Origin: Cyanobium sp.
GTDB taxonomy: Bacteria > Cyanobacteriota > Cyanobacteriia > PCC-6307 > Cyanobiaceae
Assembly (NCBI GenBank): GCA_014191535.1
Contig: BJHC01000008.1
Span: 1 to 15,251 of the forward strand
Length of the DNA stretch: 15,251 nt
Direction of reading: 5' to 3'
The notes under the pieces are model-generated. The model saw nothing but the letters and a program-made list of their open reading frames with translations. It had not been told where the DNA came from and made no database searches. Position 1 is the stretch's first letter; each line of letters opens with the position of its first letter. Below, in pieces: positions 1-6,148 of the stretch. The position numbers were made by a program, and so were the translations under genes.

Positions 1-744
1 AACGCCGATGGCCCCGACCTGCGCAGCCGCGCCGCCAGCTGGGACCAGGCCCGCTGGGTGACGGCCCAACCGCGCCAACGGGCCCTGGAGGCGGGGATCG
101 ATCCGCACCTGTGGATCGAGGCGGACCAGGTGATGACTGCCGCCGGAACCGCCCCCCTGCTGGACGCGCGGGCCCTGGCCATGCCGGGGGACCACAACCG
201 CCAGAACCTGCTGATGGCGGTGGCAGTGGGGCTGGAACTGGGCCTCGAGGGCGCCGTGATGGAGGCCGCCCTGCGCAGCTTCCCCGGTGTGCCCCATCGG
301 CTGGAGCGGATCCGCCAGCTCGATGGCGTCACCTGGTTCAACGACAGCAAAGCCACCAACTACGACGCCGCCGAGGTGGCGTTGCGGGCTCTGCAGGGCC
401 CCCTGGTGGTGCTGGCCGGCGGCGAATCCAAGCGGGGCGATGCCGAGGGCTGGCTGAGGGGCCTGCGGCGCGAAGCGGCGGCGGTGGTGCTGTTCGGTGC
501 CGCCCGCACCGCCTTCAGCCAGTTGCTGGAACAGGGCCACTACGGGGGCGCCGTGCACCAGGTGGATGGTTTAAACGACGCCGTACCCCTGGCCCGGCAA
601 CTCGCCCAACAGCTGCAGTGCCGGGCGGTGCTGCTGTCACCGGCCTGCGCCAGTTTCGATCAATACCGCGATTTCGAAGCCCGCGGCGAGCACTTCCGTC
701 AGCTGGTTCTGACGCTCAGCGCAACGGCTGAAGCCCAGCCCTGA
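1..744 (+). CDS. murD: UDP-N-acetylmuramoyl-L-alanine--D-glutamate ligase (MurD), 5'-truncated by window edge
   Basis: MurD adds D-glutamate to UDP-MurNAc-L-Ala in the cytoplasm, using ATP, as the second amino acid step of peptidoglycan precursor synthesis. The frame is open from base 1, so only the last 247 residues are visible; the family is about 450 residues long. What remains is the end of the central ATPase domain, with the conserved DHNRQN motif, and the C-terminal Rossmann-like domain. The strongest signature is NDSKATN followed by YDAAEVAL, which is typical of MurD and not of MurC, MurE or MurF. The C-terminus carries LSPACASFDQYRDFEARG, also diagnostic. The P-loop and the carbamylated lysine lie upstream, outside the window. 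The in-frame GTG at 58 is internal and is not a start. An EVE-domain gene follows 48 bases later on the same strand. Identification is firm. Confidence 0.96.
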   Translation, partial: NADGPDLRSRAASWDQARWVTAQPRQRALEAGIDPHLWIEADQVMTAAGTAPLLDARALAMPGDHNRQNLLMAVAVGLELGLEGAVMEAALRSFPGVPHRLERIRQLDGVTWFNDSKATNYDAAEVALRALQGPLVVLAGGESKRGDAEGWLRGLRREAAAVVLFGAARTAFSQLLEQGHYGGAVHQVDGLNDAVPLARQLAQQLQCRAVLLSPACASFDQYRDFEARGEHFRQLVLTLSATAEAQP

Positions 745-756
745 TGCAGCACCAGG

Positions 757-777
757 TGGGGGCTAGCCTCGCCCCCA
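757..777 (+). terminator. Hairpin between murD and the EVE-domain gene, possible weak terminator
   Basis: A perfect 7-bp stem pairs TGGGGGC (757-763) with GCCCCCA (771-777) around a 7-base loop, 12 bases after the murD stop. There is no T-run after it, so it is not a standard intrinsic terminator. The loop contains TAGCCT (764-769), which fits the cyanobacterial TANNNT -10 pattern and would give a leader of roughly 16 bases to the ATG at 793. It could therefore be a transcript end, a promoter for the next gene, or neither. Confidence 0.35.
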
Positions 778-792
778 TTGCCCGCAGCAGCG

Positions 793-1251
793 ATGGCCTA
801 CTGGCTGATGAAGAGTGAGCCCGATGTCTACGGGATCGACCATCTTCAGCAGGACGGCACCACCCTCTGGGACGGGATTCGCAATTACCAAGCCCGCAAC
901 TTCATGCGGACCATGGCCATCGGCGATCGCGCCTTTTTTTATCACTCCAATGCCAAACCCCCGGGCATCGTGGGACTGATGGAGGTGGTGGAAACGGGCC
1001 TCACCGACCCCAGCCAGTTCGACCCGACCAACAAGTACTTCGATCCCCAATCCAAACCGGAAGCGCCCCGCTGGGATTGCGTGCGGCTGGGCTACGTGGG
1101 CACCTTCGCCACCATGTTGAGCCTGGATGCCCTACGCGAGCAGTTCAGCGTGGAGGAGCTGCCGGTGGTGCGCCAGGGCAACCGCCTGTCGATCCTGCCG
1201 GTGCCCGAAGCCAGCGCCGCACGGCTGCTGACCCTGCTGGGGCCATGCTGA
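793..1251 (+). CDS. EVE domain protein (PUA-like fold, possible modified-base binder)
   Basis: The 152-residue product is essentially one EVE domain, a PUA-like fold. The family is related to YTH and ASCH domains; some members bind modified cytosines in DNA, and the bacterial single-domain forms are mostly uncharacterised. Visible family motifs in order are YWLMKSEPDVY at the N-terminus, WDGIRNYQARNFMR near residues 25-40, GDRAFFYHS, PPGIVGLMEVV, and GNRLSILPV near the C-terminus. I chose the ATG at 793 because family members begin a residue or two before YWLMKSEP; an in-frame TTG at 778 would add only five residues. The last bases overlap the start of the next membrane-protein gene (ATGCTGA, 1245-1251), so the two are probably translationally coupled. 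The domain call is firm; the biological role here is unknown. Confidence 0.9.
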   Translation: MAYWLMKSEPDVYGIDHLQQDGTTLWDGIRNYQARNFMRTMAIGDRAFFYHSNAKPPGIVGLMEVVETGLTDPSQFDPTNKYFDPQSKPEAPRWDCVRLGYVGTFATMLSLDALREQFSVEELPVVRQGNRLSILPVPEASAARLLTLLGPC

Positions 1252-2042
1252 CGGCGCCCCTGCAACCCCTGCGGGCCCTGCGCAGCGCCTGGAGGGCGAT
1301 GCGGGAGCAGCCGCTGCCGCTGCTGGGCTTCAGCGCCGCGGCCTGGGGCCTCCATGGCCTGGGGTGGGCCCTGGTGGCCGCGGGGGACTGGATCCCGAGT
1401 GCGGTGCTGGCTGCCCTGCTGCACGGGGTGGGCATCGGTCTCTACGCCGGCGGCCTGCTCTGGTTGGTGGAGGGGCTGAGCCGAGCCGGTTTGGCCCTGT
1501 CAGCGGGCCAGCAACCCGCCTGGCGCGAGCTCTACCGCTGGCATGGACGCAGCAGCCGCCATCTGGCCTGCGGCCTGTTGACCCTGCTGGCGGCCCTGGC
1601 CCTGACGGCCCTGGTGGGCTTTGTGGCCTGGTCGCTGGTGGTGTTTCTGCTGCCGGCCTTGAGCCCCGTACCGGCCCTGCTGGCCCTGCTGGCCTGCGCC
1701 GCCGTGGGGCTGAGCCAGGTGTTCAACGCCTGCCTGGTGCTGGAACGGCGGTTGAGCCCGTCGCAGGCCTTTCGCCGCGGCTTCGTGCTGCTCGAACACC
1801 ACTGGGCTGGCCTGCTGCAGTTGGTGGCCCTGTTGGCGTTGATGACCAGCCTTCCGACCCTGCTGCTGGGACTGCTGGGGGAGGCCCTGGTGGCGGGCCT
1901 GGGGGTTCCGATCACGGTGCTGGCCGTGGTGGCGGCCTCCCCCCTGGTGGCGATCACCACCACCTCCGCTTACCGGCAACTCCTGCCCGAACTGGAGGGC
2001 CAGGCCCCTGACCAAGCGGAGCTCAACCGATCGGATCGCTGA
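1245..2042 (+). CDS. Six-helix hydrophobic membrane protein, unknown function
   Basis: The 265-residue product is mostly hydrophobic, with about six likely membrane segments: roughly residues 22-42, 48-75, 105-125, 128-170 (probably two passes closely spaced), 195-220 and 222-245. A short polar stretch near residues 165-182, with SPSQAFRRGFVLLEHHW, sits between helices and resembles the amphipathic segment seen in several uncharacterised multi-pass integral membrane families. That resemblance is only structural, and I cannot assign a family. The start ATG at 1245 lies inside the last codons of the EVE gene, with a 7-base overlap, which suggests one mRNA. No catalytic or transport motif is visible. 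Its 3' end overlaps the convergent DUF2811 gene by 20 bases. The longer open frame from 1077 is only read-through of the other frame of the EVE gene. Confidence 0.8.
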   Translation: MLTAPLQPLRALRSAWRAMREQPLPLLGFSAAAWGLHGLGWALVAAGDWIPSAVLAALLHGVGIGLYAGGLLWLVEGLSRAGLALSAGQQPAWRELYRWHGRSSRHLACGLLTLLAALALTALVGFVAWSLVVFLLPALSPVPALLALLACAAVGLSQVFNACLVLERRLSPSQAFRRGFVLLEHHWAGLLQLVALLALMTSLPTLLLGLLGEALVAGLGVPITVLAVVAASPLVAITTTSAYRQLLPELEGQAPDQAELNRSDR

Positions 2043-2250
2043 AGCGCTTCTGCTGCGGGAACAGATTGGCCAGGTAGCAACGGGTGATCTCGCGGGTCTG
2101 CACGCCGTTCTGCACCAGAAAACCCGCCAGAGCGGCCTGAAACAGGCGGTACTGATCCCAGTTGGGATGCGCCTCGATAAAGCCCTGCATCGACTGCAGC
2201 AGGGGCTCAGGCACCTCCGCCTGCATGCTCACCGTGGCCGTCATCTCCAT
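2023..2250 (-). CDS. DUF2811 family small protein
   Basis: This 75-residue protein matches the cyanobacterial DUF2811 family as I know it: an N-terminal beta-rich start (TATVSMQAEVPEPLLQSM) followed by HPNWDQYRLFQAALAGFLVQNG, then a short basic-acidic tail. The function of the family is unknown. Its layout, a strand followed by two helices, is loosely like a ribbon-helix-helix protein, but that is speculation. Start choice: the frame is open back to 2340, but the ATG at 2250 has GGGAG six bases upstream and keeps the family N-terminus; a second ATG follows at 2244. The 30 residues added by the longer start are Cys- and Gly-rich and do not look conserved. The gene lies antisense-convergent to the membrane protein and overlaps its last 20 bases. 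Confidence 0.82.
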   Translation of the reverse strand: MEMTATVSMQAEVPEPLLQSMQGFIEAHPNWDQYRLFQAALAGFLVQNGVQTREITRCYLANLFPQQKRFSDPIG

Positions 2251-2494
2251 CCGGGTCTCCCGTTCGCCGAGCACCAGTTCTCCACAGCCCGGAGCTGCGG
2301 TCAACCAGGGCCCACACCAGCCGCTCGCAGCCTCTCTCATCGCGAGATTGACCGCTGCAACTGGAGTTCACAGGGGGGTGGCGTCGGTGGCTGCCGCTGG
2401 CTGCCGGGACCTGGCGCCCCTGTCAACGGCAAAGCACAGATGCCCTCGGTTCTCCCCAGGCTTCAGCGGGGAGCGGCCAGGGGGAGACGCAACC

Positions 2495-2503
2495 TGTGGA
2501 AAA
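2495..2503 (-). promoter_or_regulatory. DnaA-box-like nonamer
   Basis: TGTGGAAAA on + reads TTTTCCACA on -, the DnaA-box form reported for the Synechococcus elongatus origin. A weaker copy with one mismatch (TTCTCCACA) is at 2278-2286 on +. Two boxes 200 bases apart, with no dnaA or dnaN gene and no AT-rich element nearby, are too few for an origin. It may be a DnaA regulatory or titration site, or chance. Confidence 0.25.
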
Positions 2504-2518
2504 CCCGTGCAAAACCCT

Positions 2519-2542
2519 GGGGAGAGGGTTGAGGGTGTTGGG
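2519..2542 (+). promoter_or_regulatory. Canonical G-quadruplex-type motif
   Basis: Four G-runs of at least three (GGGG, GGG, GGG, GGG) are separated by loops of 3, 4 and 4 bases (AGA, TTGA, TGTT). This satisfies the common G3+/N1-7 rule for an intramolecular G-quadruplex. It is on the non-template strand of the oxidoreductase gene, 66 bases before its ATG, so it could fold in the transcript leader if transcription starts upstream. High GC raises the chance background, but this motif has A/T-rich loops and is not simply a run of Gs. Confidence 0.5.
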
Positions 2543-2547
2543 AGAAC

Positions 2548-2576
2548 GGCGCTGATCAGCAGTGCTGATCAGCGCC
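2548..2576. repeat. Perfect 13-3-13 inverted repeat, operator or hairpin candidate
   Basis: The arms GGCGCTGATCAGC (2548-2560) and GCTGATCAGCGCC (2564-2576) are exact reverse complements around an AGT spacer. Each arm also contains the self-complementary decamer GCTGATCAGC, so the element is both an inverted and a direct repeat with a 13-base period. It ends 32 bases before the oxidoreductase ATG. There is no T-run, so it is unlikely to be an intrinsic terminator. A dimeric-regulator operator or a leader hairpin is more plausible. A third copy of the decamer lies at 3539-3548, inside the DUF1818 gene. Confidence 0.75.
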
Positions 2577-2608
2577 ACAATCTCGCCAGCAATCTCAGCG
2601 GCCACCCG

Positions 2609-3496
2609 ATGCCCGTCGCCCCACCCGTCGCCCTGCTGGGCACTGGCCTGCTCGGCAGTGCCATCGCCACACGCCTGCTGCAGCAGGGGGAATCCCTGTG
2701 GGTGTGGAACCGCACGCCCGAACGCTGCACCCCCCTGCTGGAGCTGGGGGCGCACGGCGCTGGCGACCCTGCCGCCGCGGTGGCCTCGGCCCGGTGGGTG
2801 ATCACCGTGCTCAGCGACGGCCCCACCACTCAGGCGCTGTTGGAGCAGCTCGGGCCAGCCCTGGCGGGCAAAACCGTGATTCAGGTGGGCACCATCGGCC
2901 CCGAACAAAGCCGAGGGCTGGCCTCAGCGGTGCAGGGGTGGGGCGGTGGCTACCTGGAGGCTCCGGTGCTGGGCAGCCGGCCGGAGGCCCTGGAGGGCCG
3001 GCTGCAATTGATGGCTGGCGGGCCGGCAGAGCTGGTGGAGGAGGCCATGCCGCTGCTGCGGCACCTGGCCCAGGACCCCCGCCATCTGGGGGAGGTGGGC
3101 TGCGCCATGGCCACCAAGCTGGCCCTCAATCAGTTGATCGCCAGCCTCACCCACGGCTTCAGCCTGTCGCTGCATCTGGTGCAGCGCAGTGGCGTGCCGG
3201 TGGAGGCCTTCATGGAGCTGCTGCGCAGCAGCGCGCTCTACGCCCCCACCTTCGACAAGAAGCTGGATCGGGAGCTGCGGCGTGACTACGGCGACCCCAA
3301 CTTCCCCACCGCCCACCTGCGCAAGGACCTGGCCCTGTTCCAGGGGGCGGCGGTGCAGGCGGGTCTCAACGCCAGCGGCCTGGAGAGCCTGCTGACGCTG
3401 CTGGAGGGAGCCACGGCCGCGGGCCTCGATCCCCTCGATTACTGCGCCCTGCACGAGCTCACGGCTGGCCGTGCAGCTGCTGCAACGCCTGACTAA
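2609..3496 (+). CDS. NAD(P)-dependent oxidoreductase, beta-hydroxyacid dehydrogenase (3-hydroxyisobutyrate dehydrogenase-like) family
   Basis: The 295-residue protein has the usual length and order of this family. The N-terminal Rossmann fold shows GTGLLGSAIATRLLQQG at about residues 11-27, then WNRTPERC; the Asn-Arg-Thr after the second strand favours NADP(H) over NAD(H). The substrate-binding motif appears as EAPVLGSRPEALEGRLQLMAGG, the catalytic lysine lies in GCAMATKLALNQ, and the family KDLALF motif is near the C-terminus. Relatives reduce short aldehydes such as succinic semialdehyde and glyoxylate, or oxidise 3-hydroxy acids, so the actual substrate cannot be read from sequence. Start: the ATG at 2609 places the glycine-rich motif at the normal distance from the N-terminus. 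The in-frame extension upstream to 2162 crosses regulatory-looking DNA and is rejected. The 3' end overlaps the convergent DUF1818 gene by 38 bases. Confidence 0.9.
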   Translation: MPVAPPVALLGTGLLGSAIATRLLQQGESLWVWNRTPERCTPLLELGAHGAGDPAAAVASARWVITVLSDGPTTQALLEQLGPALAGKTVIQVGTIGPEQSRGLASAVQGWGGGYLEAPVLGSRPEALEGRLQLMAGGPAELVEEAMPLLRHLAQDPRHLGEVGCAMATKLALNQLIASLTHGFSLSLHLVQRSGVPVEAFMELLRSSALYAPTFDKKLDRELRRDYGDPNFPTAHLRKDLALFQGAAVQAGLNASGLESLLTLLEGATAAGLDPLDYCALHELTAGRAAAATPD

Positions 3497-3830
3497 AAAC
3501 AGGGGCCGCCTCAGGGCCCCAATAACCCTCCAGGGAGCGCTGATCAGCCCCGGGCGTGTAGAGCATCCGCAGCGACCACCGGCTGCGATCACCCTCCAGG
3601 GCCAGCCACCAGGCCCCCCGCTCCAGCTCCAGCGCGATCGCCTCCTCCGCCATCAGCTGGTCCACCAGCGCCCCGTGCTGAGCCACCAGATCGGCCACCG
3701 CCTGGCGCAGGGCCTCCGCTTCGGCGGCCGTGAGCTCCACGGCCCACCCCGCACCACCCACCAACACAGAAAAGGGCTGACGGTGGCCATCCCAGGCCAA
3801 CCGCCAACCCTCACCTTCTCTCTGGATCAC
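3459..3830 (-). CDS. DUF1818 family protein
   Basis: The 123-residue product matches the cyanobacterial DUF1818 family: GEGWRLAWD at the N-terminus, then VGGAGWAVELTAAEAEAL, an acidic helix with MAEEAIALELE, and a C-terminal strand region including GYWGPEAAPVF. The family is small, soluble, restricted to cyanobacteria and plastid-bearing lineages as far as I know, and has no assigned role. The start is GTG at 3830; no ATG precedes the conserved N-terminus. It is the third gene of a minus-strand cluster behind rpoZ, with a 56-base gap. The start context is odd: the 10-base sequence CGTTGTGATC occurs twice, 17 bases apart, and the distal copy opens a six-codon frame whose TGA overlaps the gene's GTG. 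Confidence 0.85.
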   Translation of the reverse strand: MIQREGEGWRLAWDGHRQPFSVLVGGAGWAVELTAAEAEALRQAVADLVAQHGALVDQLMAEEAIALELERGAWWLALEGDRSRWSLRMLYTPGADQRSLEGYWGPEAAPVFSQALQQLHGQP

Positions 3831-3886
3831 AACGGGAGCTCGATCACAACGCAGGCTCGCTGGATCAGGCTTCGGCCGCAGCCGGC

Positions 3887-4117
3887 TCAGCCGGGCAGCA
3901 GATCAGGCTGGTCCTGCTCATCGCTGAGCTCGATGATCGCCCGCTGCACGGGTTTCACCATCGAATCCTCGAGCAGGCCATCAAAATCATCGAAACGGCG
4001 CTGCTTGGCCCGGAAGGCGATGCGCACCGTGGTCAGGTAGCGGTTGCTGGAGTGGCGCACCAGGCTCTCGGCGCGCTGGGCGAGCTCCTTGGGGCTGACG
4101 TTGACGCCGAGATACAT
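3887..4117 (-). CDS. rpoZ: DNA-directed RNA polymerase subunit omega
   Basis: This 76-residue protein is the short cyanobacterial omega subunit, which binds the beta' subunit and helps RNA polymerase assemble and use its sigma factors. The conserved core is easy to see: [20 protein letters not shown], then [16 protein letters not shown], and the family C-terminus with [22 protein letters not shown]. The Arg-Ala-Glu and Asn-Arg-Tyr positions are the ones kept across omega subunits. The ATG at 4117 gives the normal length. Only three bases separate the stop of the upstream unknown gene (4121) from this start, so translation is very likely coupled and both come from one promoter upstream of 4426. 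DUF1818 follows downstream. Confidence 0.95.
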   Translation of the reverse strand: MYLGVNVSPKELAQRAESLVRHSSNRYLTTVRIAFRAKQRRFDDFDGLLEDSMVKPVQRAIIELSDEQDQPDLLPG

Positions 4118-4120
4118 GCA

Positions 4121-4426
4121 CTACTCACCAATCGACCCATCGTAGGTCAGCAGGCTGCCGGACAACGGCACACTCACTGGGAACACCAGGGGCTCCGATC
4201 CCGGAGCCAGCACGCGGATCTCCCGCACCAGGCCCAGGGCCGCCAAGGGCGGCCGCAGCAAGCCCACCACGGCACTGATCAGCTCCCGGTGGGCGCGGTC
4301 CCGGCACTCAATGCGCAGGCTGCCCCAGCCGCGGCTGATGCGGCAGGCCAGCAGGGGATCCAGCTGGCGCGCCAGATCCGGGTCCTCCCGGTAGAAGGAG
4401 AACACCGCCAGGGACAGCCGATCCAT
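4121..4426 (-). CDS. Conserved-looking 101-aa protein of unknown function, upstream of rpoZ
   Basis: I do not recognise a family. The 101 residues look like a compact alpha/beta domain: a strand (LSLAVFSFY) and acidic helix, a strand pair around ISRGWGSLRIECRD, a helix of about 18 residues (HRELISAVVGLLRPPLAAL), then REIRVLAPG and a Ser/Pro-containing tail. It has no signal peptide, membrane segment or metal motif. GGAG lies five bases before the ATG at 4426, one of the better ribosome sites here. It begins the cluster that continues with rpoZ and DUF1818, and its stop lies three bases from the rpoZ start. That coupling suggests a protein made in step with omega, but a role in transcription is only inference. 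Confidence 0.78.
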   Translation of the reverse strand: MDRLSLAVFSFYREDPDLARQLDPLLACRISRGWGSLRIECRDRAHRELISAVVGLLRPPLAALGLVREIRVLAPGSEPLVFPVSVPLSGSLLTYDGSIGE

Positions 4427-4511
4427 CGCAGCTCCAGACCCGCTGGACTCACCATGGAGCTCCGGGGTGCGCCACGCTCAGAGGCGGCCGTTTCCCTTCA
4501 GCTTTGCGCCC

Positions 4512-6065
4512 ATGGCCGGCACCCTCGCCATCGACCTGGGCAGCACCACCACCGTGGTGGCCTACCAGGGAGCTGCAGAGGAGAGCCCACAGCTGTTGGC
4601 GCTCCCACCGATCAGCACCCCTGAGCCGGCGGTGATCCCAAGCCTGATCTGGCTGGCGAACGGCGACTCCGCGGCGCCCCTGATCGGGCGCCAGGTGATC
4701 GAGGCAGGCCTGTTGGAGCGCAGCGATGCCGGCCTACATCGGGATTTCAAGCGCTGGATCGGCGCTGACACAACGGTGGCCAGCGGCGGGCTCCTCAGCC
4801 CCGAGCAGTGCGGGCAGCTGTTGCTGGAGCAGATCTGGCAGCGGCTGCCGGCGCAGCTGCAGCCCGAGCGCCTGGTGCTCACCGCCCCGATCGACAGCTA
4901 CCGCGGCTACCGCCAGTGGCTGCTGGAGGCCAGCGCCAGCCTGGCGGTGCCGGAGGTGGCCCTGGTGGACGAACCCACCGCCGCCGCCATCGGCGCCGGA
5001 CTCCCCCCCGGCAGCCGCGTGCTGGTTCTGGATCTGGGGGGCGGCACCACCGACCTGTCGCTGGTGGCCCTGCAGGGGGGAGAAGGCCGGGCCGCCGTGA
5101 TGGCCCAACTGCTGCGCTTCGGCGGCCGCGACCTCCAGGACAGCCGCCAGGCCCTGCGCACCGCCACCGTGCTGGGCAAGGCGGGGCTGGCGGTGGGGGG
5201 CCGTGACATCGACCGCTGGATCGCCGAAGCCCTACAACCCCAAGCACCCCTGACCACCGACCTGCTGAGTGCCTGCGAGCGCCTCAAGTGCGCGTTGAGC
5301 AGCGACACATCAGCCCTGGCCCTGTGGAGCAGCCCCAGCCGCCCGCACCCGGTGGAACTGCGGCTGGAGCGCCACCAGCTGGAGGAGCTGCTGGAGCGCC
5401 GCGGCCTGCTGCCCCTGCTCGATGAGCTGCTGGAGCAGGTGCTGGCCTCGGCCCGGGGGGCGGGGGTGGAGGTCCGGGACATCGACGCGGTGCTGCCCGT
5501 GGGCGGCAGCAGCCGCCTACCGCTGCTGCGGCGCTGGCTGCAGGAGCGCCTACCGGGGGTGCCGTTGCGGGGGGAACGGCCCGTGGAGGCGGTGGCCCTC
5601 GGAGCCCTGCGGCTCACCCCCGGGGTGGCGGTGAAGGACGTGCTGCATCGAGGCGTGTCGCTGCGCTGCTGGGACCAGCGCAGCGGCGAACACCGCTGGC
5701 ATCCGCTGTTCGTACCCGGCCAGACCTGGCCCAGCGATCAACCGCTCACCCTGCGGTTGGCCTGCAGCCGATCCGAGCAGACGGAACTGGAGCTGGTGCT
5801 GGGGGAGCCGAGCCAGGAGCAGCGCAGCGAGGTGGTGTACGTGGAGGGGCTGCCGGTGCTGCGGCGCCGGCCCGCCGGCAGCGGCCGCGTCGATCCCTGG
5901 CCGGACCCACCGGCCGCCCTGCCCCTGCAGCCCCCGGGCGACCCCGGCCAGGACCGCCTGGAGCTGCGCTTCTCCATTGATCAGGACGGCACCCTGCAGC
6001 TGCAGGCCACCGACCTGCTGGCCCAGCGACCGCTGCAGCCCCTGGCCCTCGGGCGTGTGCGTTGA
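4512..6065 (+). CDS. Hsp70-like protein lacking the C-terminal lid
   Basis: The 517-residue protein has an Hsp70 nucleotide-binding domain and a short substrate-binding part. Actin/Hsp70 signatures appear in the right order: the phosphate-1 loop AIDLGSTTTVVAYQG (residues 6-20), VDEPTAAAIGAGL (about 152-164), phosphate-2 DLGGGTTD (174-181), and VGGSSRLP near 330-337, all close to their spacing in DnaK. A beta-type region follows (about 385-500), ending with FSIDQDGTLQLQATD, the equivalent of the DnaK substrate-domain strand. The chain stops there: the helical lid of about 100 residues and any EEVD-like tail are missing. It is cytoplasmic. ATP hydrolysis is likely; client range and co-chaperone are unknown. 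I chose the ATG at 4512 over an in-frame GTG at 4467. It diverges from the rpoZ cluster by 85 bases and precedes a membrane-anchored helical protein. Confidence 0.9.
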   Translation: MAGTLAIDLGSTTTVVAYQGAAEESPQLLALPPISTPEPAVIPSLIWLANGDSAAPLIGRQVIEAGLLERSDAGLHRDFKRWIGADTTVASGGLLSPEQCGQLLLEQIWQRLPAQLQPERLVLTAPIDSYRGYRQWLLEASASLAVPEVALVDEPTAAAIGAGLPPGSRVLVLDLGGGTTDLSLVALQGGEGRAAVMAQLLRFGGRDLQDSRQALRTATVLGKAGLAVGGRDIDRWIAEALQPQAPLTTDLLSACERLKCALSSDTSALALWSSPSRPHPVELRLERHQLEELLERRGLLPLLDELLEQVLASARGAGVEVRDIDAVLPVGGSSRLPLLRRWLQERLPGVPLRGERPVEAVALGALRLTPGVAVKDVLHRGVSLRCWDQRSGEHRWHPLFVPGQTWPSDQPLTLRLACSRSEQTELELVLGEPSQEQRSEVVYVEGLPVLRRRPAGSGRVDPWPDPPAALPLQPPGDPGQDRLELRFSIDQDGTLQLQATDLLAQRPLQPLALGRVR

Positions 6066-6086
6066 GGTGCCGGCTGGCGCTCTGCC

Positions 6087-6106
6087 CCCGCCACCGTGAT
6101 GGCGGG
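6087..6106 (+). terminator. Hairpin after the Hsp70-like gene, weak terminator candidate
   Basis: CCCGCCA (6087-6093) pairs exactly with TGGCGGG (6100-6106) around a 6-base loop, 21 bases past the Hsp70-like stop. No T-run follows, so it may stabilise the mRNA end or be an attenuator rather than a full stop. Confidence 0.35.
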
Positions 6107-6148
6107 CCCACGCATCCATAGAACTGTGGTGCGAGCCGCCCCATCCCC

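Larger units (their letters stand above)
2251..2608. other. Gene-free stretch between divergent DUF2811 and oxidoreductase genes
   Basis: These 358 bases separate two divergent starts and are the longest stretch without a gene in the window. I see no tRNA or known riboswitch pattern. It holds two DnaA-box-like nonamers (2278-2286 and 2495-2503), a four-run G motif (2519-2542), and a perfect inverted repeat (2548-2576). An open + frame from 2162 runs through into the oxidoreductase, but its upstream part is low-complexity and antisense to the DUF2811 gene. The space is large enough for two promoters and possibly a small RNA, but I see no convincing -35/-10 pair. Confidence 0.6.

Noticed and set aside
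2278..2576. Possible replication origin because of two DnaA-like boxes
   Set aside because: Only two boxes, one imperfect, with no dnaA or dnaN, no AT-rich unwinding element and no box cluster.
2548..2576. Palindrome as an intrinsic terminator or insertion-sequence end
   Set aside because: There is no T-run after it, no transposase nearby and no target-site duplication. It lies before, not after, a gene on +.
2162..2608. In-frame 149-residue N-terminal extension of the oxidoreductase
   Set aside because: The Rossmann motif normally lies close to the N-terminus. The extension runs antisense through DUF2811 and through the G-run/palindrome element.
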